A stretch of 64,000 nt of DNA, taken from assembly GCF_003590715.1 (NCBI RefSeq), contig NZ_QQVY01000009.1, positions 62,001-126,000 of the forward strand. The letters run 5' to 3'. Both the position numbers and the translations under genes were made by a program. The notes under the pieces were generated by a model. The model did not search any database and had not been told where the DNA came from. It saw only the letters and a program-made list of their open reading frames with translations. Positions 34,859 to 46,887 of this stretch are shown piece by piece. How positions within the stretch are numbered: the stretch's first letter is position 1; every line of letters starts with the position of its first letter. This stretch comes from Paracoccus sp. JM45 (lineage in GTDB: Bacteria > Pseudomonadota > Alphaproteobacteria > Rhodobacterales > Rhodobacteraceae).

Positions 34859-36769
34859 ATGTCTAAAGTCATCGGCATCGACCTTGGCACCACCAACAGC
34901 TGTGTGGCCATCATGGACGGCAGCCAGCCCAAGGTTATCGAAAACAGCGAAGGCGTCCGCACCACGCCATCCATCGTCGGTTTCACCGACGGCGAGCGTC
35001 TGGTCGGCCAGCCCGCCAAGCGTCAGGCCGTCACCAACCCGACGAACACCGTTTTTGCCGTCAAGCGCCTGATCGGCCGTCGCATCGGCGATGATGCCGT
35101 GGAAAAGGACCGCAAGCTGGTCCCTTATAACATCGTGGACGGTGGCAACGGCGACGCATGGGTCGAAGTCAAGGACGAGAAATATTCCCCCTCGCAGGTC
35201 AGCGCGATGATCCTTCAGAAGATGAAGGAAACCGCTGAATCCTATCTGGGCGAAACCGTGACGCAGGCCGTGATTACCGTTCCGGCCTATTTCAACGATG
35301 CACAGCGTCAGGCCACCAAAGACGCCGGCAAGATTGCCGGTCTGGAAGTCCTGCGCATCATCAACGAGCCGACCGCAGCCGCATTGGCCTATGGTCTGGA
35401 CAAGAAAGAAACCAAAACCATCGCGGTCTATGACCTTGGCGGCGGTACTTTCGATATTACCATTCTGGAAATTGACGACGGCCTGTTCGAAGTCAAATCG
35501 ACCAATGGCGACACCTTCCTTGGTGGCGAAGATTTCGACATGCGCATCGTCAGCTATCTGGCAGATGAATTCAAAAAAGAGCATGGCGTCGATCTGACCA
35601 AAGACAAGATGGCTCTGCAGCGTCTGAAAGAAGCTGCCGAAAAAGCCAAAATCGAGCTGTCCTCCTCCAGCCAGACCGAAATCAACCAGCCCTTCATCAG
35701 CATGGGTTCGAACGGCCAGCCGCTGCACATGGTGATGAAGCTGACCCGCGCAAAGCTGGAAAGCATCGTTTCCGATCTGATCAAGCGCACCATGAAGCCG
35801 GTTCAGGAAGCCCTGAAAGACGCCGGTTGTGCCAAGTCGGAAATCGACGAGGTTGTTCTGGTCGGCGGTATGACCCGCATGCCCAAGGTCATTCAGGAAG
35901 TCACCGATTTCTTCGGCAAAGAGCCCCATAAAGGCGTGAACCCCGATGAAGTTGTTGCATTGGGCGCTGCCATTCAGGCCGGTGTTCTGCAAGGCGACGT
36001 CAAGGACGTGGTTCTGTTGGACGTGACGCCGCTGTCGATGGGTATCGAGACCCTTGGTGGTGTGTTTACCCGCCTGATCGACCGCAACACGACGATCCCG
36101 ACCAAGAAAGGTCAGATCTTCTCGACCGCCGAAGACAACCAGAACGCCGTGACGATCCGGGTCTTCCAAGGCGAGCGTGAGATGGCTGCCGACAACAAAA
36201 TGCTTGGCCAGTTCAATCTGGAAGATATTCCGCCCGCTCCGCGCGGCCTGCCACAGATCGAGGTTACCTTCGACATCGACGCCAACGGCATCGTGTCGGT
36301 CAGCGCCAAAGATAAAGGCACCGGCAAAGAGCATAACATTACCATTCAGGCTTCGGGTGGCCTGAGCGATGAAGACATCCAGCGTATGGTGCAGGATGCC
36401 GAAAACAACGCCGAAGCCGACAAGGATCGCCGCGATCTGGTCGAAGCGCGCAATCAGGCCGAAAGCCTGATCCATTCGACCAACAAGTCGCTGGCCGATC
36501 ATGGCGATAAGGTCGACAGCTCGACCGTCGAGGCGATCGAACTGGCCGTTGGCGCATTGGAAGAAGCCTTGAAGTCGGAAGACGCAGGCAAGATCCGTGC
36601 CGGCATCCAGAACGTGATGGATGCCTCCATGCGTCTGGGCGAAGCGATCTACAAAGCCCAAGAGGGTGCTGAAGAAGCTGGCGCCAAGGACGATTCGGAA
36701 CGCGAAGTCGACGAAGATATCGTTGATGCCGATTTCGAAGATCTGGGTGAAGACAAGAAGCGCGGCTAA
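34859..36769 (+). CDS. dnaK: Molecular chaperone DnaK (Hsp70)
   Basis: A 636-residue cytosolic Hsp70. The nucleotide-binding domain (residues about 1-385) shows [16 protein letters not shown] at the N terminus, [12 protein letters not shown] and [16 protein letters not shown]. The peptide-binding domain and helical lid follow, ending in the acidic tail [19 protein letters not shown]. It works with DnaJ (next gene) and GrpE. A heat-shock promoter lies upstream, and a hairpin terminator separates it from dnaJ. AGAGAGG serves as ribosome site. Confidence 0.98.
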   Translation: MSKVIGIDLGTTNSCVAIMDGSQPKVIENSEGVRTTPSIVGFTDGERLVGQPAKRQAVTNPTNTVFAVKRLIGRRIGDDAVEKDRKLVPYNIVDGGNGDAWVEVKDEKYSPSQVSAMILQKMKETAESYLGETVTQAVITVPAYFNDAQRQATKDAGKIAGLEVLRIINEPTAAALAYGLDKKETKTIAVYDLGGGTFDITILEIDDGLFEVKSTNGDTFLGGEDFDMRIVSYLADEFKKEHGVDLTKDKMALQRLKEAAEKAKIELSSSSQTEINQPFISMGSNGQPLHMVMKLTRAKLESIVSDLIKRTMKPVQEALKDAGCAKSEIDEVVLVGGMTRMPKVIQEVTDFFGKEPHKGVNPDEVVALGAAIQAGVLQGDVKDVVLLDVTPLSMGIETLGGVFTRLIDRNTTIPTKKGQIFSTAEDNQNAVTIRVFQGEREMAADNKMLGQFNLEDIPPAPRGLPQIEVTFDIDANGIVSVSAKDKGTGKEHNITIQASGGLSDEDIQRMVQDAENNAEADKDRRDLVEARNQAESLIHSTNKSLADHGDKVDSSTVEAIELAVGALEEALKSEDAGKIRAGIQNVMDASMRLGEAIYKAQEGAEEAGAKDDSEREVDEDIVDADFEDLGEDKKRG

Positions 36770-36790
36770 TCAGGGCCGTATCCCAAAAAA

Positions 36791-36832
36791 GGGCCGATCC
36801 GCAAGTATTGCGGGGCGGCCCATTTTATTTTG
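36791..36832 (+). terminator. Intrinsic terminator between dnaK and dnaJ
   Basis: GGGCCG..CCGCAA pairs with TTGCGG..CGGCCC around a short loop (36791-36821), followed by ATTTTATTTT. It should lower dnaJ expression relative to dnaK. Confidence 0.8.
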
Positions 36833-36854
36833 GGACAGTTGAATAGGACGACAC

Positions 36855-38024
36855 ATGAGCAAGCGTTGCTATTACGAGGTGCTCGGGGTCAGCCGCGGGG
36901 CCTCGGCCGACGAGATCAAGAAAGCCTATCGCGGCAAGGCCAAAGAGCTGCATCCCGATCGCAATCCGGGTGATACGACTGCCGAGGCCCGCTTCAAGGA
37001 AGCGAACGAGGCTTATGATTGCCTGAAAGACGACCAGAAGAAATCGGCCTATGACCGCTTTGGCCATGCTGCCTTCGAAGGCGGTGGTGGCGGATTCGGC
37101 GGGGGTCGCGGCGGTGCCGGACCACAAGGCGATTTCGGATCGGCCTTTGCGGATGTTTTCGAGGATCTGTTCGGGGATATGATGGGCCGTCGCGGTGGCG
37201 GCGGAGGTGGACGGTCGCGCGCACAGCGCGGTCAGGATCTGCGCTTCAATCTGAACGTGACCTTGGAAGACGCCTATGTCGGCGTCCAGAAGCCGATCAC
37301 GGTCACCGGATCGACAGCCTGTGACGAATGCGACGGAACGGGGGCCGAAGGCTCGACCCAGCCCGCCACCTGCCCGACCTGTGCAGGTATGGGTAAGGTC
37401 CGCGCGCAACAGGGCTTCTTTACCGTCGAACGCGCCTGTCCTACCTGTGGCGGCGCAGGCCAGATCATCAAGAACCCTTGCAAATCCTGCCACGGCGCAG
37501 GACGCATGGAACGCGAACGCACCTTGTCGGTCAATATTCCGGCAGGCGTCGAAACCGGTACCCGCATCCGCCTGACGGGCGAAGGCGAGGCTGGCTTGCG
37601 CGGCGGTCCTGCGGGCGATCTTTATATCTTTGTCGAGATCGGGGAACATTCGATATTCCTGCGCGACGGACGGACATTGGCCTGTCAGGTCCCTGTCAGC
37701 ATGGCAACCGCTGCGCTTGGCGGCGAGGTCGAGGTTCCGACGATCGACGGCGGTCGCGCCAAGGTCAAGGTTCCCGCCGGCAGCCAGACCGGACGCCAGA
37801 TGCGCCTGCGCGGCAAAGGCATGCCCCCCTTGCGTCACGGCCCCGGTGCCGGTGGCGATCTGGGCGACATGCTGATCGAGCTGACGGTCGAAACGCCCGT
37901 CAATCTGACCACGCGCCAGCGCGAATTGCTGCGCGAGTTCGAAGAACAGAAGGCCGACAACAGCCCGCAATCCGACAACTTCTTCAGCAAGGTAAAAACC
38001 TTCTGGGACGGGATGACCCGCTGA
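36855..38024 (+). CDS. dnaJ: Co-chaperone DnaJ (Hsp40)
   Basis: A 389-residue class I J-protein. It has the J domain with HPD at residues 33-35, a Gly/Phe-rich linker (about 75-118), four zinc-binding CxxCxGxG repeats ([32 protein letters not shown]; about 155-212) and C-terminal substrate domains. It stimulates the DnaK ATPase. The start lies 23 bases after the terminator tail, with AGGACG before the ATG. Confidence 0.97.
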   Translation: MSKRCYYEVLGVSRGASADEIKKAYRGKAKELHPDRNPGDTTAEARFKEANEAYDCLKDDQKKSAYDRFGHAAFEGGGGGFGGGRGGAGPQGDFGSAFADVFEDLFGDMMGRRGGGGGGRSRAQRGQDLRFNLNVTLEDAYVGVQKPITVTGSTACDECDGTGAEGSTQPATCPTCAGMGKVRAQQGFFTVERACPTCGGAGQIIKNPCKSCHGAGRMERERTLSVNIPAGVETGTRIRLTGEGEAGLRGGPAGDLYIFVEIGEHSIFLRDGRTLACQVPVSMATAALGGEVEVPTIDGGRAKVKVPAGSQTGRQMRLRGKGMPPLRHGPGAGGDLGDMLIELTVETPVNLTTRQRELLREFEEQKADNSPQSDNFFSKVKTFWDGMTR

Positions 38025-38058
38025 TCGCGGATTAACCCTTTATTTACCGTTCGGGCCC

Positions 38059-38844
38059 ATGCTTGCAGGCATGGACCCGAATCGATCTTTTGGCGAAATG
38101 CCCATGTCTTTATTCACCCCCGCGTCCGACGACGTGGCGCAGGTGGCTCCGCAGCCGCGCGGCAAGACGTCCCCCTCATATCTGGCAGACCACCGTGCGC
38201 GATTGCGCGACCGCTTTTTGCAAGGCGGTGCGACAGCCATGCCCGATTACGAACTGCTGGAACTGATCCTGTTCCGCGCCATTCCGCGTCAGGATGTCAA
38301 ACCGCTGGCGCGGCGCTTGATCGAAACCTTCGGCGATTTCAACCGCGTGCTGACAGCAACATCTGCCCGATTGCAAGCCGTGGAAGGTGCTGGTCCCGCC
38401 GTGGTCACAGAACTGAAAATCGTTGAAGCGGCAGCCCAACGTATGGCCCGCGCCCGTGTGATGAACCGTCCCGTGCTGTCAAGCTGGCAGGACCTGCTGG
38501 ATTATTGCCATACTGCCATGGCACATCGCGAAATCGAACAGTTCCGCGTGCTGTATCTGGACCGCAAGAATGTCCTGATCGCGGATGAAGAGCAGGCACA
38601 GGGTACTGTGGACCACGTTCCCGTCTACCCGCGCGAAATTATCCGCAGGGCACTGGAACTGAATGCCTCGGCCCTGATTCTGGTGCATAATCATCCCTCG
38701 GGCGATCCTACTCCGTCCGATTCAGATATAACCATGACGGCCCGCATCGCGCAGGGTGCCGACAGCATGGGGATCACGATCCATGACCATCTGATCATCG
38801 GCAAATCACGCGAACTCAGCTTCTGCTCGGAAGGGTTACTGTAA
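38059..38844 (+). CDS. radC: RadC family JAB-domain protein
   Basis: A 261-residue RadC protein: an N-terminal helix-hairpin-helix part (about residues 45-125) and a C-terminal JAB/MPN metal site with HNHPSGDPTPSDSD (about 213-226). The early link with DNA repair has not held up; the role is unclear. Several in-frame ATGs exist (38059, 38071, 38098, 38104) without a clear ribosome site, so the start is uncertain; the conserved part begins near PSYLADHRARLR. Confidence 0.9.
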   Translation: MLAGMDPNRSFGEMPMSLFTPASDDVAQVAPQPRGKTSPSYLADHRARLRDRFLQGGATAMPDYELLELILFRAIPRQDVKPLARRLIETFGDFNRVLTATSARLQAVEGAGPAVVTELKIVEAAAQRMARARVMNRPVLSSWQDLLDYCHTAMAHREIEQFRVLYLDRKNVLIADEEQAQGTVDHVPVYPREIIRRALELNASALILVHNHPSGDPTPSDSDITMTARIAQGADSMGITIHDHLIIGKSRELSFCSEGLL

Positions 38845-39016
38845 CCGTTGCGTTGTGCATTTGCGACAGATGCGTCGAAATGCGCGGGGCGCTTCCGGCT
38901 TACCGGCTAGACTGACGTAAAATTGAACGATAGAACCGCAACGCGAAGGCTACGTCTTGGACGTGGCCCGGAATGTCGTATCGGCCTGAATTTCGGCCCG
39001 AATTGGAGTATGACCC

Positions 39017-39580
39017 GTGTCCCACGCAGATGACCACGTAGGCACCCGGAGGGATTTCCTCTATTATGCCGCGGCGGGCGCAGGCACGGTGGCCGCCGGA
39101 GCCGCCGCCTGGACGCTTGTGAACCAAATGAACCCATCGGCAGATGTTCAGGCCCTTGCCTCGATTCCGGTCGATGTCAGTGGCGTAACCGCCGGCACCC
39201 AGATCACTGTTCTGTTCTTGGGCAAACCGGTGTTTATCCGCCGCCGCACCCCCGAAGAGATCGAGGCGGGACGTGCCGTTCCGCTGTCGGATCTGACCGA
39301 CCAGAATTCCCAGAACCCCAACCTGTCGGCCGGCGAACCCGCAACCGACGAAAACCGCACCATGGACGAGGCCGGTGAATGGCTGGTCCAGATTGGCGTC
39401 TGCACCCATCTGGGTTGCGTGCCGATCGGCGATGGTGCCGGTGATTTCGGTGGCTGGTTCTGTCCTTGCCACGGCAGCCATTATGACACGGCTGGCCGTA
39501 TCCGTCGGGGCCCCGCGCCCCAGAATATGCACATTCCCGTGGCGTCGTTCATCAACGACACCACCATTCAGCTGGGCTGA
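39017..39580 (+). CDS. petA: Ubiquinol-cytochrome c reductase iron-sulfur (Rieske) subunit
   Basis: A 187-residue Rieske protein of the bc1 complex, which oxidises ubiquinol and reduces cytochrome c1. A twin-arginine signal-anchor ([20 protein letters not shown]) leads into the periplasmic domain with the cluster ligands CTHLGC and CPCHGSHYD. The start codon is GTG, eight bases after GGAG; the overlapping ATG at 39010 is out of frame. Its sequence is very close to the FbcF protein of Paracoccus denitrificans as I remember it. First gene of fbcFBC. Confidence 0.97.
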   Translation: MSHADDHVGTRRDFLYYAAAGAGTVAAGAAAWTLVNQMNPSADVQALASIPVDVSGVTAGTQITVLFLGKPVFIRRRTPEEIEAGRAVPLSDLTDQNSQNPNLSAGEPATDENRTMDEAGEWLVQIGVCTHLGCVPIGDGAGDFGGWFCPCHGSHYDTAGRIRRGPAPQNMHIPVASFINDTTIQLG

Positions 39581-39591
39581 GGAGGGTTCTC

Positions 39592-40914
39592 ATGGCCGGA
39601 ATACCGCACGACCATTATCAGCCCCAAACGGGCTTCGAACGCTGGCTGCACCGCCGCTTGCCGGTTGCCGGCCTGTTGTATGACACGCTTGTCATCCCGA
39701 CACCAAAGAACCTGAACTGGATGTGGATCTGGGGCATCGTCCTGACCTTCTGTCTGGCGCTTCAGATCATCACCGGCATTGTTCTGGTGATGCACTATAC
39801 CCCGCATGTCGATCTGGCCTTCGCCAGCGTCGAACATATCATGCGCGACGTGAATGGCGGCTATATGCTGCGCTATCTGCATGCGAACGGCGCATCGCTG
39901 TTCTTTGTGGCCGTCTATCTGCACATTTTCCGCAGCCTGTATTACGGCAGCTATAAGGCACCCCGTGAAGTCACGTGGATCGTCGGCATGCTGATCTATC
40001 TGCTGATGATGGCGACGGCTTTCATGGGTTACGTTCTGCCTTGGGGACAGATGTCCTTTTGGGGCGCGACCGTGATTACCGGCCTGTTCGGCGCCATTCC
40101 CGGCATTGGTGAATCGCTGCAAACATGGCTTCTGGGCGGACCTGCTGTCGGCAACCCGACGCTGAACCGCTTCTTCTCGCTGCACTATCTGCTGCCTTTC
40201 GTGATTGCAGGTCTGGTGATCGTCCACATCTGGGCCTTCCACACCACCGGCAACAACAACCCGACCGGCGTCGAAGTGCGTCGCGGTTCGAAAGAAGAAG
40301 CGCAGAAAGATACCCTGCCCTTCTGGCCCTATTTCGTGATCAAGGATCTGCTGGCGTTGACCGTCATCATGGTCGTTTTCTTCGCGATTGTCGGCTTTAT
40401 GCCCAACTATCTTGGCCACCCCGACAACTATATCGAGGCGAACGCTCTTGCGACGCCTGCGCATATTGTTCCCGAATGGTACTTCCTGCCCTTCTACGCG
40501 ATCCTGCGCGCCTTTGATGGCGATGTCTGGGCCGTGCAACTGGTGCAGTTCCTGTCCTTCGGCATCGTCGACGCCAAGTTCTTTGGTGTTCTGGCCATGT
40601 TCGGCGCGATCATTGTCATGGCACTGGTGCCTTGGCTGGACACGTCGCGCGTACGCTCGGGCCGTTACCGTCCACAGTTCAAGTGGTGGTTCTGGCTGCT
40701 GGCCGTCGATTTCATCGTGCTGATGTGGGTTGGCGCCATGCCGACCGAGGGTCCTTATCCCTATATCGCTCTGCTAGCCTCGACCTATTGGTTCGCCTAC
40801 TTCCTGATCATCCTGCCGCTGCTGGGCGTTATCGAAAAGCCCGAACAGATGCCTGCCACGATCGAGGAAGACTTCAACGCGCATTATAGCGCCAAGGCGA
40901 CACCGGCCGAGTAA
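39592..40914 (+). CDS. petB: Ubiquinol-cytochrome c reductase cytochrome b subunit
   Basis: A 440-residue membrane protein with eight transmembrane helices that carries hemes bL and bH. Seen are heme-ligand helices ([26 protein letters not shown]), the Qo-site helix with [13 protein letters not shown] (residues about 299-311) and the ef-loop. GAGGAGG precedes the ATG, and the gene follows the Rieske gene by eleven bases. Confidence 0.98.
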   Translation: MAGIPHDHYQPQTGFERWLHRRLPVAGLLYDTLVIPTPKNLNWMWIWGIVLTFCLALQIITGIVLVMHYTPHVDLAFASVEHIMRDVNGGYMLRYLHANGASLFFVAVYLHIFRSLYYGSYKAPREVTWIVGMLIYLLMMATAFMGYVLPWGQMSFWGATVITGLFGAIPGIGESLQTWLLGGPAVGNPTLNRFFSLHYLLPFVIAGLVIVHIWAFHTTGNNNPTGVEVRRGSKEEAQKDTLPFWPYFVIKDLLALTVIMVVFFAIVGFMPNYLGHPDNYIEANALATPAHIVPEWYFLPFYAILRAFDGDVWAVQLVQFLSFGIVDAKFFGVLAMFGAIIVMALVPWLDTSRVRSGRYRPQFKWWFWLLAVDFIVLMWVGAMPTEGPYPYIALLASTYWFAYFLIILPLLGVIEKPEQMPATIEEDFNAHYSAKATPAE

Positions 40915-40927
40915 GGAGAGCCAACGA

Positions 40928-41968
40928 ATGACCCTGAGAACCAAGACGCTCACGGCCGCGCTGGCCCTGACGATCTCTGCGACCGGCTTTGCGCTGGCGC
41001 AGGAAGGCACCACGACCACGGTGCCGATGCAGCCGGCGGACGCACAAGAAGCGCCCGCCGAGGGTACGACCTTTGTCGCGACCCCCGCAGAAGAAGCGGC
41101 ACCTGTCGAAACCGCAGCGGAAGAACCCGCAGCGCCCGAAGCCGAGGCGGAACCCGCCGAGGTCGCGGACGACCATGGTGACGCCGATGCGGAACACGCG
41201 GATGCAGGTCACGATGATGCGGCCGAAGACCATGGCGACAGCCATGCGACCGCCCATATCGAGGATATCGACTTCAGCTTCGAAGGTCCCTTCGGCAGCT
41301 ATGACCAGTTCCAGCTGCAGCGCGGCCTTCAGGTCTATACCGAAGTCTGCGCCGCATGCCACGGCATGAAGTTCGTGCCGATCCGCGCCCTGTCCGACGA
41401 TGGCGGCCCCGGCCTGCCAGAAGATCAGGTGCGTGCCTATGCTGGCGACCTTCTGCCCATCGTAGATGCAGCCACGGGTGAAGAGCGCGATCGCGTTTCG
41501 ACCGACCATTTCCCGACCGTGTCGGGCATGGGCATGGGTCCCGACCTGTCGCTGATGGCCAAGGCGCGTGCCGGTTTCCACGGCCCGATCGGTCTGGGTG
41601 TTAACCAGTTCGTCAATGGTATCGGCGGACCGGAATACATCCACGCGGTTCTGACCAGTTATACCGGTGAGGAAAAAGAACAGGCTGGTTCCGTGCTTTA
41701 CGGCAACAGCGCCTTTCCCGGCGGCTGGATCAGCATGCCGCCTCCGCTGTCGGAAGACCGCGTCACGTACGAGGATGGCACCCCTGCCACCGTCGATCAG
41801 ATGTCGACCGATATGTCGGCATTCCTGATGTGGACTGCTGAACCCAAGATGATGGACCGCAAGATGGTCGGCCTTGTTGCCGTGCTGTTCCTGATGGTTC
41901 TCAGCGCGCTGCTGTATCTTGTGAACAAGCGCCTTTGGGCACCCCACAAGGGTAAGCTGAAGCACTGA
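40928..41968 (+). CDS. petC: Cytochrome c1 with an acidic N-terminal extension
   Basis: A 346-residue subunit of the bc1 complex. A signal peptide (ending near ALAQ) is followed by about 85 residues made almost entirely of Ala, Glu, Asp, Pro and His (residues about 30-115). Then comes the cytochrome domain with the heme site CAACHGMK (about 143-150), a Met-ligand region and a C-terminal membrane anchor ([20 protein letters not shown]). The acidic tract is the known peculiarity of Paracoccus cytochrome c1, although shorter here than in P. denitrificans. Last gene of fbcFBC. Confidence 0.97.
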   Translation: MTLRTKTLTAALALTISATGFALAQEGTTTTVPMQPADAQEAPAEGTTFVATPAEEAAPVETAAEEPAAPEAEAEPAEVADDHGDADAEHADAGHDDAAEDHGDSHATAHIEDIDFSFEGPFGSYDQFQLQRGLQVYTEVCAACHGMKFVPIRALSDDGGPGLPEDQVRAYAGDLLPIVDAATGEERDRVSTDHFPTVSGMGMGPDLSLMAKARAGFHGPIGLGVNQFVNGIGGPEYIHAVLTSYTGEEKEQAGSVLYGNSAFPGGWISMPPPLSEDRVTYEDGTPATVDQMSTDMSAFLMWTAEPKMMDRKMVGLVAVLFLMVLSALLYLVNKRLWAPHKGKLKH

Positions 41969-41995
41969 TCGCCTGCAATCATGACGACCTGAACG

Positions 41996-42023
41996 AACGC
42001 GCCCCGCAACGGGCGCGTTTTTT
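41996..42023 (+). terminator. Terminator of the fbcFBC operon
   Basis: A perfect 9-bp stem (AACGCGCCC with GGGCGCGTT) and a six-base loop are followed directly by a T-run, 27 bases after the cytochrome c1 stop. Confidence 0.9.
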
Positions 42024-42086
42024 CGTCTCTGGACAAGCCGTAAGGCCATCAGTCACATAGCGACCGTTGGAACGGAGGAGACGGCA

Positions 42087-42962
42087 ATGGCGATCTGGAA
42101 TCTGGGCTCGATCAATATCGACCAAACCTATCGGTTGGACAGCCTGCCCAAACCGGGTGAGACATTGGCATCGCGCAACCACAGCTTCGGTCTGGGCGGC
42201 AAGGGTGCGAACCAGTCGGTGGCCGCAGCCATGGCAGGGGCCGTGACGCATCACTTGGGGGCAATGGGAACCGGCGATGACTGGGTTCTGGACAGTCTTG
42301 CCTCCAAAGGCGTCGATACCACCCATATCGCCCGCCTGCCGGATGAGGCGACGGGCCATGCGATTATCATGGTGGATCGCGATGCCGAAAACGCCATCAT
42401 CATCCATCCCGGTGCCAATCGCGCCATCGACGAAGCTGCACTGACCGAAACGCTGGCGGGTTTTTCGGATCGCGACATCCTGCTGATCCAGAATGAAACC
42501 AATGGTCAGGTCGCCGCGGCCAAGGCCGCTAGGGCGCAAGGGGCGCGGGTCATCTATTCTGCCGCACCTTTCGATCTGGACGCCGTGCGCGACGTCCTGC
42601 CCCATGTCAGCATCCTTGCCATGAACGAGGGCGAGGCCGCCCAGCTGTTCGCATCGCTTTCGGGCGATATGACGGTGCAGGGTTTGCTGATCACCCGCGG
42701 GTCGCAGGGGGCCGAATACCACGATCTGACCGATAACCAGACCTATGAACAGGCATCCTTCAAGGTGACGCCCGTGGATACGACCGGCGCGGGCGATACC
42801 TTCGCGGGCTATTTCGCCGCCGGTCTGGATGCGGGGCTGGCCATTCCCGGCGCGCTGCGCCGCGCATCGGCTGCTGCCGCATTGCAAGTCACCCGCGAAG
42901 GCGCGGGCGATGCCATTCCAACCTCATCCGAGGTTGACGCCTTTCTGGCCGATCAATCCTGA
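42087..42962 (+). CDS. Ribokinase-like PfkB family carbohydrate kinase
   Basis: A 291-residue sugar kinase of the PfkB family, most like ribokinase. Visible are the N-terminal [11 protein letters not shown] strand, [13 protein letters not shown] (residues about 37-49) and the catalytic and anion-hole motif [13 protein letters not shown] (about 231-243). No sugar transporter lies beside it, so the substrate (ribose or another sugar) is open. A GGAGGAG ribosome site precedes the ATG. The 3' end overlaps aroC by ten bases, convergently. Confidence 0.87.
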   Translation: MAIWNLGSINIDQTYRLDSLPKPGETLASRNHSFGLGGKGANQSVAAAMAGAVTHHLGAMGTGDDWVLDSLASKGVDTTHIARLPDEATGHAIIMVDRDAENAIIIHPGANRAIDEAALTETLAGFSDRDILLIQNETNGQVAAAKAARAQGARVIYSAAPFDLDAVRDVLPHVSILAMNEGEAAQLFASLSGDMTVQGLLITRGSQGAEYHDLTDNQTYEQASFKVTPVDTTGAGDTFAGYFAAGLDAGLAIPGALRRASAAAALQVTREGAGDAIPTSSEVDAFLADQS

Positions 42963-44059
42963 CCGATGCGCCCGCGCAGGCCACCGGTCTGCGCGCGGTC
43001 CATCAGCAGGTGATCCAACAATACGCAGGCGGCCATCGCCTCGGCCACGGGCACGGCGCGGATGCCAACGCAGGGGTCGTGGCGGCCCTTGGTGATGACC
43101 TCGATTTCCTCGCCCCGCGAATTGATCGACCGGCGCGGCGTGGTGATCGAGCTGGTCGGTTTGATCGAAAACCGCACCACGATGTCCTGACCCGTTGAAA
43201 TACCGCCCAAGATACCGCCCGCGTGATTCGACAGAAATTCGGGGCCGTTTTCGCCCATGCGAATCTCGTCCGCGTTTGACACGCCAGTCAGGCTGGCCGC
43301 GGCCATACCCTCGCCGATCTCGACGCCTTTGACGGCATTGATCGACATCATGGCGGCGGCCAGATCGGTGTCCAGTTTGGCATAGACCGGCGCACCAACG
43401 CCCGGCGGGCAGTGCCGCACCAACACTTCGATCGCGGCGCCGACGCTGTTCTGGTCCTTGCGGATGCCGTCCAGATAATCAGACCAAGCCTCGACCGCCC
43501 CCGCATCGGGCAAAAAGAACGGGTTGCCGTCGATGGCATCCGCGTCAAAGCGGTTGCGGTCCAGATGCATATCGCCCATCTGCACCATATAGCCGATGAT
43601 CTGCATATCGGGTGCCAGCTGCGCCAGCACCGCATGGGCCACCGCCCCTGCCGCCACCCGCGCCGCCGTTTCGCGGGCTGATGAGCGACCGCCGCCGCGA
43701 TAATCGCGCACACCGTATTTCAGGTGATAGCTGATATCGGCATGACCGGGGCGGAAACTGGTGGCGATATCGCCGTAATCCTTGGACCGCTGGTCGGTAT
43801 TCTCGATCATCAGCTGGATCGAGGTTCCGGTCGTCACGCCTTCAAACACCCCCGACAGGATGCGGACCTGATCGGCCTCGCGCCGTTGGGTGGTGTGTTT
43901 GCTGGTGCCGGGGCGGCGGCGGTCCATGAAGCGCTGGATATATTCCTCGGACAGCGGGACGCCGGGGGGGACGCCATCGACGGTCGCGCCAAGCGCAGGG
44001 CCGTGGCTTTCACCCCAAGTGGTGAAACGGAATTCGCGGCCGAAAGTGTTATAGCTCAT
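42953..44059 (-). CDS. aroC: Chorismate synthase
   Basis: A 368-residue FMN-dependent enzyme converting EPSP to chorismate at the end of the shikimate pathway. All family signatures are present: [18 protein letters not shown] near the N terminus, [20 protein letters not shown] (residues about 119-138) and [17 protein letters not shown] near the C terminus. Its start overlaps the mutS stop by four bases, so it is translated from the same message. Confidence 0.97.
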   Translation of the reverse strand: MSYNTFGREFRFTTWGESHGPALGATVDGVPPGVPLSEEYIQRFMDRRRPGTSKHTTQRREADQVRILSGVFEGVTTGTSIQLMIENTDQRSKDYGDIATSFRPGHADISYHLKYGVRDYRGGGRSSARETAARVAAGAVAHAVLAQLAPDMQIIGYMVQMGDMHLDRNRFDADAIDGNPFFLPDAGAVEAWSDYLDGIRKDQNSVGAAIEVLVRHCPPGVGAPVYAKLDTDLAAAMMSINAVKGVEIGEGMAAASLTGVSNADEIRMGENGPEFLSNHAGGILGGISTGQDIVVRFSIKPTSSITTPRRSINSRGEEIEVITKGRHDPCVGIRAVPVAEAMAACVLLDHLLMDRAQTGGLRGRIGQD

Positions 44060-46686
44060 GCTCGGGCGTCCTCGGTCAGGGCTTTCAATTGATAGACCAG
44101 ATCCAGCGCCTCGCGCGGGGTCAGGCTGTCGGGATGCACCGCTTTCAGCGCCGCGTCCAGCGGGGATGCCTTGGCAGGTGCGGGGGCTGGCGGGGCCGCG
44201 CGGAACAGCGGCAGATCGTCGATCAGCGCGGCGGGACGGGCGGCACCTTGGCGTTCACCCGATTCCAGCGCGTCCAGAACCTGCCTTGCGCGGTCCACGA
44301 CCGATGCGGGCAGACCGGCCAGACGCGCCACCTGCACGCCATAGCTGCGGTCGGCGGCACCTTTGCGGACCTCATGCAGGAAGATCACGTCACCTTCCCA
44401 TTCGCGCACGGCCACGGTGGCGTTTTCAACGCCGTCCAGCCGCGCAGTCAGGGCGGTCATTTCGTGGTAATGCGTGGCAAAGAGGGCGCGGCAGCGGTTG
44501 GCGGCGTGCAAATGCTCCATCACCGCCCAAGCGATGGACAGACCGTCCCATGTCGCCGTGCCGCGCCCGATTTCATCCAGAATGACCAGCGCGTGGTCGT
44601 CGGCCTGATTCAGAATGGCGGCGGTTTCTACCATCTCCACCATAAAGGTCGACCGGCCCCGCGCCAGATCATCGGCGGCACCCACACGGCTGAACAACTG
44701 GCTGACGATGCCGATATGGGCATGGCGGGCGGGCACGAAACCGCCCGCTTGTGCCAAGACCGCGATCAGGGCGTTCTGGCGCAGGAAGGTCGATTTACCC
44801 GCCATGTTGGGACCGGTCAGCAACCAGATGGCCGGCGTCGCGCCTTGGGTCAGGTCGCAGTCATTGGCGACAAAGCTTTCGGCCTTGCGCTTCAACGCGC
44901 GTTCCACGACCGGATGCCGCCCGCCGGTGATGGAAAAGGCGCGGCTGTCATCGACCTGCGGGCGCACCCAGCCTTCGCCGGATGCAATATCGGCGAAGGC
45001 GCCCGCCAAGTCGATTTCCGCCAGCGCCCGCGCCGCCTGTCCGATGGGTCCGGCGTGGTCCAGCACGGCGGCGCGCAGGCGGTCATAGATGCCGCGCTCA
45101 ATCTCCAAGGCGCGGTCGCGGGCGTTGAGGATGCGAGTCTCCAGTTCCGACAGCTCGACCGTGGTAAAGCGGATCTGGTTGGCGGTGGTCTGGCGGTGGA
45201 TAAAGGTCTGGTTCAGCGGCGCGGCCATCATGCGTTCGGCATGGGTGGTCGTGGTTTCGATGAAATAGCCCAGCACGTTGTTATGCTTGATCTTCAGCGC
45301 GCTGACACCGGCCATGGCCGCATATTCGGCCTGCATTCCGGCAATGACGCCGCGACCTTCGTCGCGCAGGCGGCGGGTCTGGTCCAGATCCTCGTCATAG
45401 GTTTCCGCGACGAAGCCACCGTCACGGGCCAGAAAGGGCGGTTCTGCCACCAGCGCGTCGTCCAGCAGGTCGATCAGGTCGTCATGGCCCGTCAGGTGCG
45501 CCACCGCGTCGCGCAGGACCGGCGCAGCATCTTCGGGCAGGCGTTCGGCAATGGCCGCCCCTTGGGTCAGCCCAGCGCGGATCGCAGCCAGATCGCGCGG
45601 ACCGCCCCGTTCCAGCGCCAGCCGCGACAGGGCGCGATCCATATCAGGCACGCGGGCCAGCGCGTTGCGCAGATCGGCCAGCAGGCGCGGATCATCGACC
45701 AGCATCGCAACGCCATCCTGACGCGCATGGATCAGCGTCAGATCACGGCTGGGCGCACTGACGCGCCGTTCCAGCAGACGCGCACCCGGCGCGGTCACCG
45801 TGCGGTCGATGGCGGCCAGCAGCGACCCTTCGCGACCACCGGACAACGCCTGCGTCAGTTCCAGATTGCGGCGGGTGGCGGCATCGATCTGCATCGCGCC
45901 GCCCGCCTGTTCGCGGACCGGATGGCGCAGCAGGGGTAGCTTGCCCTTTTGCGTCATGTCCAGATAATCGACGATCGCGCCCATGGCGCCCTGTTCGGCG
46001 CGGGTAAAGCTGCCGAACCCGTCCAGCGTTTCGACGCCGTAAAGCGCGCACAGCCGCCGCACGCCCGCGCTGCTGTCAAAGGCACCGGCATGCAGATCGG
46101 TCAGGGCAGCGCCGGCGTCCTGCACCAGTTCCTCGAACTCATAGCCTGCGGCCAGAACCTCGCGCGGGGTCAGGCGGGCCAGTTCGGGGGCCAGACGCGA
46201 CGGCGGGCATTCCATCACCTGAAACGCACCAGTCGAAATATCAACCCATGCCAGCGCCCCTTCGTCACGAACCTGTGCATAGGCGGCAAGATAATTGTGG
46301 CGGCGCGCCTCCAGCAGCGATTCCTCGGTCAGGGTGCCGGGGGTGACAAGGCGGACGACATCGCGGGCCACGACGGATTTGCTGCCGCGCTTCTTGGCTT
46401 CGGCGGGGTCCTCCATCTGTTCGGCGATGGCGACGCGGAACCCCTTGCGGATCAGCGTTAGCAGATAGCTTTCGGACGCATGGACAGGCACCCCGCACAT
46501 CGGGATCGGTTCACCCTGATATGTGCCACGTTTTGTCAGCGCGATGTCCAATGCGGCGGCGGCCTGCACCGCATCGTCAAAGAACATCTCGTAGAAGTCG
46601 CCCATGCGATAGAACAGCAGCGCACCAGGGTTCGCCTCGCGGATCGCAAGATATTGCGCCATCATTGGGGTGGGCTGGTCGGTCAT
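44056..46686 (-). CDS. mutS: DNA mismatch repair protein MutS
   Basis: An 876-residue mismatch-recognition ATPase. The N-terminal mismatch-binding motif is seen as [15 protein letters not shown] (residues about 25-39, the Phe-x-Glu of the family). The C-terminal ATPase has the Walker [18 protein letters not shown] (about 623-639), the signature STFMVEM..TAAIL and the Walker [16 protein letters not shown]. It acts with MutL, which is not in the window. aroC follows with a four-base overlap. Confidence 0.97.
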   Translation of the reverse strand: MTDQPTPMMAQYLAIREANPGALLFYRMGDFYEMFFDDAVQAAAALDIALTKRGTYQGEPIPMCGVPVHASESYLLTLIRKGFRVAIAEQMEDPAEAKKRGSKSVVARDVVRLVTPGTLTEESLLEARRHNYLAAYAQVRDEGALAWVDISTGAFQVMECPPSRLAPELARLTPREVLAAGYEFEELVQDAGAALTDLHAGAFDSSAGVRRLCALYGVETLDGFGSFTRAEQGAMGAIVDYLDMTQKGKLPLLRHPVREQAGGAMQIDAATRRNLELTQALSGGREGSLLAAIDRTVTAPGARLLERRVSAPSRDLTLIHARQDGVAMLVDDPRLLADLRNALARVPDMDRALSRLALERGGPRDLAAIRAGLTQGAAIAERLPEDAAPVLRDAVAHLTGHDDLIDLLDDALVAEPPFLARDGGFVAETYDEDLDQTRRLRDEGRGVIAGMQAEYAAMAGVSALKIKHNNVLGYFIETTTTHAERMMAAPLNQTFIHRQTTANQIRFTTVELSELETRILNARDRALEIERGIYDRLRAAVLDHAGPIGQAARALAEIDLAGAFADIASGEGWVRPQVDDSRAFSITGGRHPVVERALKRKAESFVANDCDLTQGATPAIWLLTGPNMAGKSTFLRQNALIAVLAQAGGFVPARHAHIGIVSQLFSRVGAADDLARGRSTFMVEMVETAAILNQADDHALVILDEIGRGTATWDGLSIAWAVMEHLHAANRCRALFATHYHEMTALTARLDGVENATVAVREWEGDVIFLHEVRKGAADRSYGVQVARLAGLPASVVDRARQVLDALESGERQGAARPAALIDDLPLFRAAPPAPAPAKASPLDAALKAVHPDSLTPREALDLVYQLKALTEDARA

Positions 46687-46759
46687 GACGGTCCTTCGCT
46701 GTCCTCTGGCCCCTGTATCTAGCTGCTTGCGTGCGGCGGTTAAACCTTTACATTCACCC

Positions 46760-46848
46760 CAACCTCGGGGTGCCCAAATGGGCTGAGACGCAATCGCGGA
46801 CCCGTTGAACCTGATCCGGTCTTACACCCGGCGGAGGGAAGGTGACGG
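46760..46848 (+). promoter_or_regulatory. TPP riboswitch (THI element) controlling thiBPQ
   Basis: The leader contains the core of the thiamine pyrophosphate riboswitch in order: CTCGGGGTGCCC, the pyrimidine-sensing GGCTGAGA (46781-46788), ACCCGTTGAACCTGATCCGG, then ACACCCGGCGGAGGGAAGG, closing with GTGA. It ends about 40 bases before thiB. In proteobacteria such elements usually block translation or cause termination when TPP is plentiful. Confidence 0.95.
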
Positions 46849-46887
46849 CTGTCCTTTCTTTCGAAACCCGTTTGAGAGGAGACTGCC

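Noticed and set aside
34826-36661. 611-codon open frame antisense to dnaK
   Set aside because: Long antisense frames opposite dnaK are a known artefact of GC-rich codon use. It has no ribosome site, and the dnaK frame is beyond doubt.
44089-45939. 616-codon open frame antisense to mutS
   Set aside because: It mirrors the codon pattern of mutS and has no recognisable domain.
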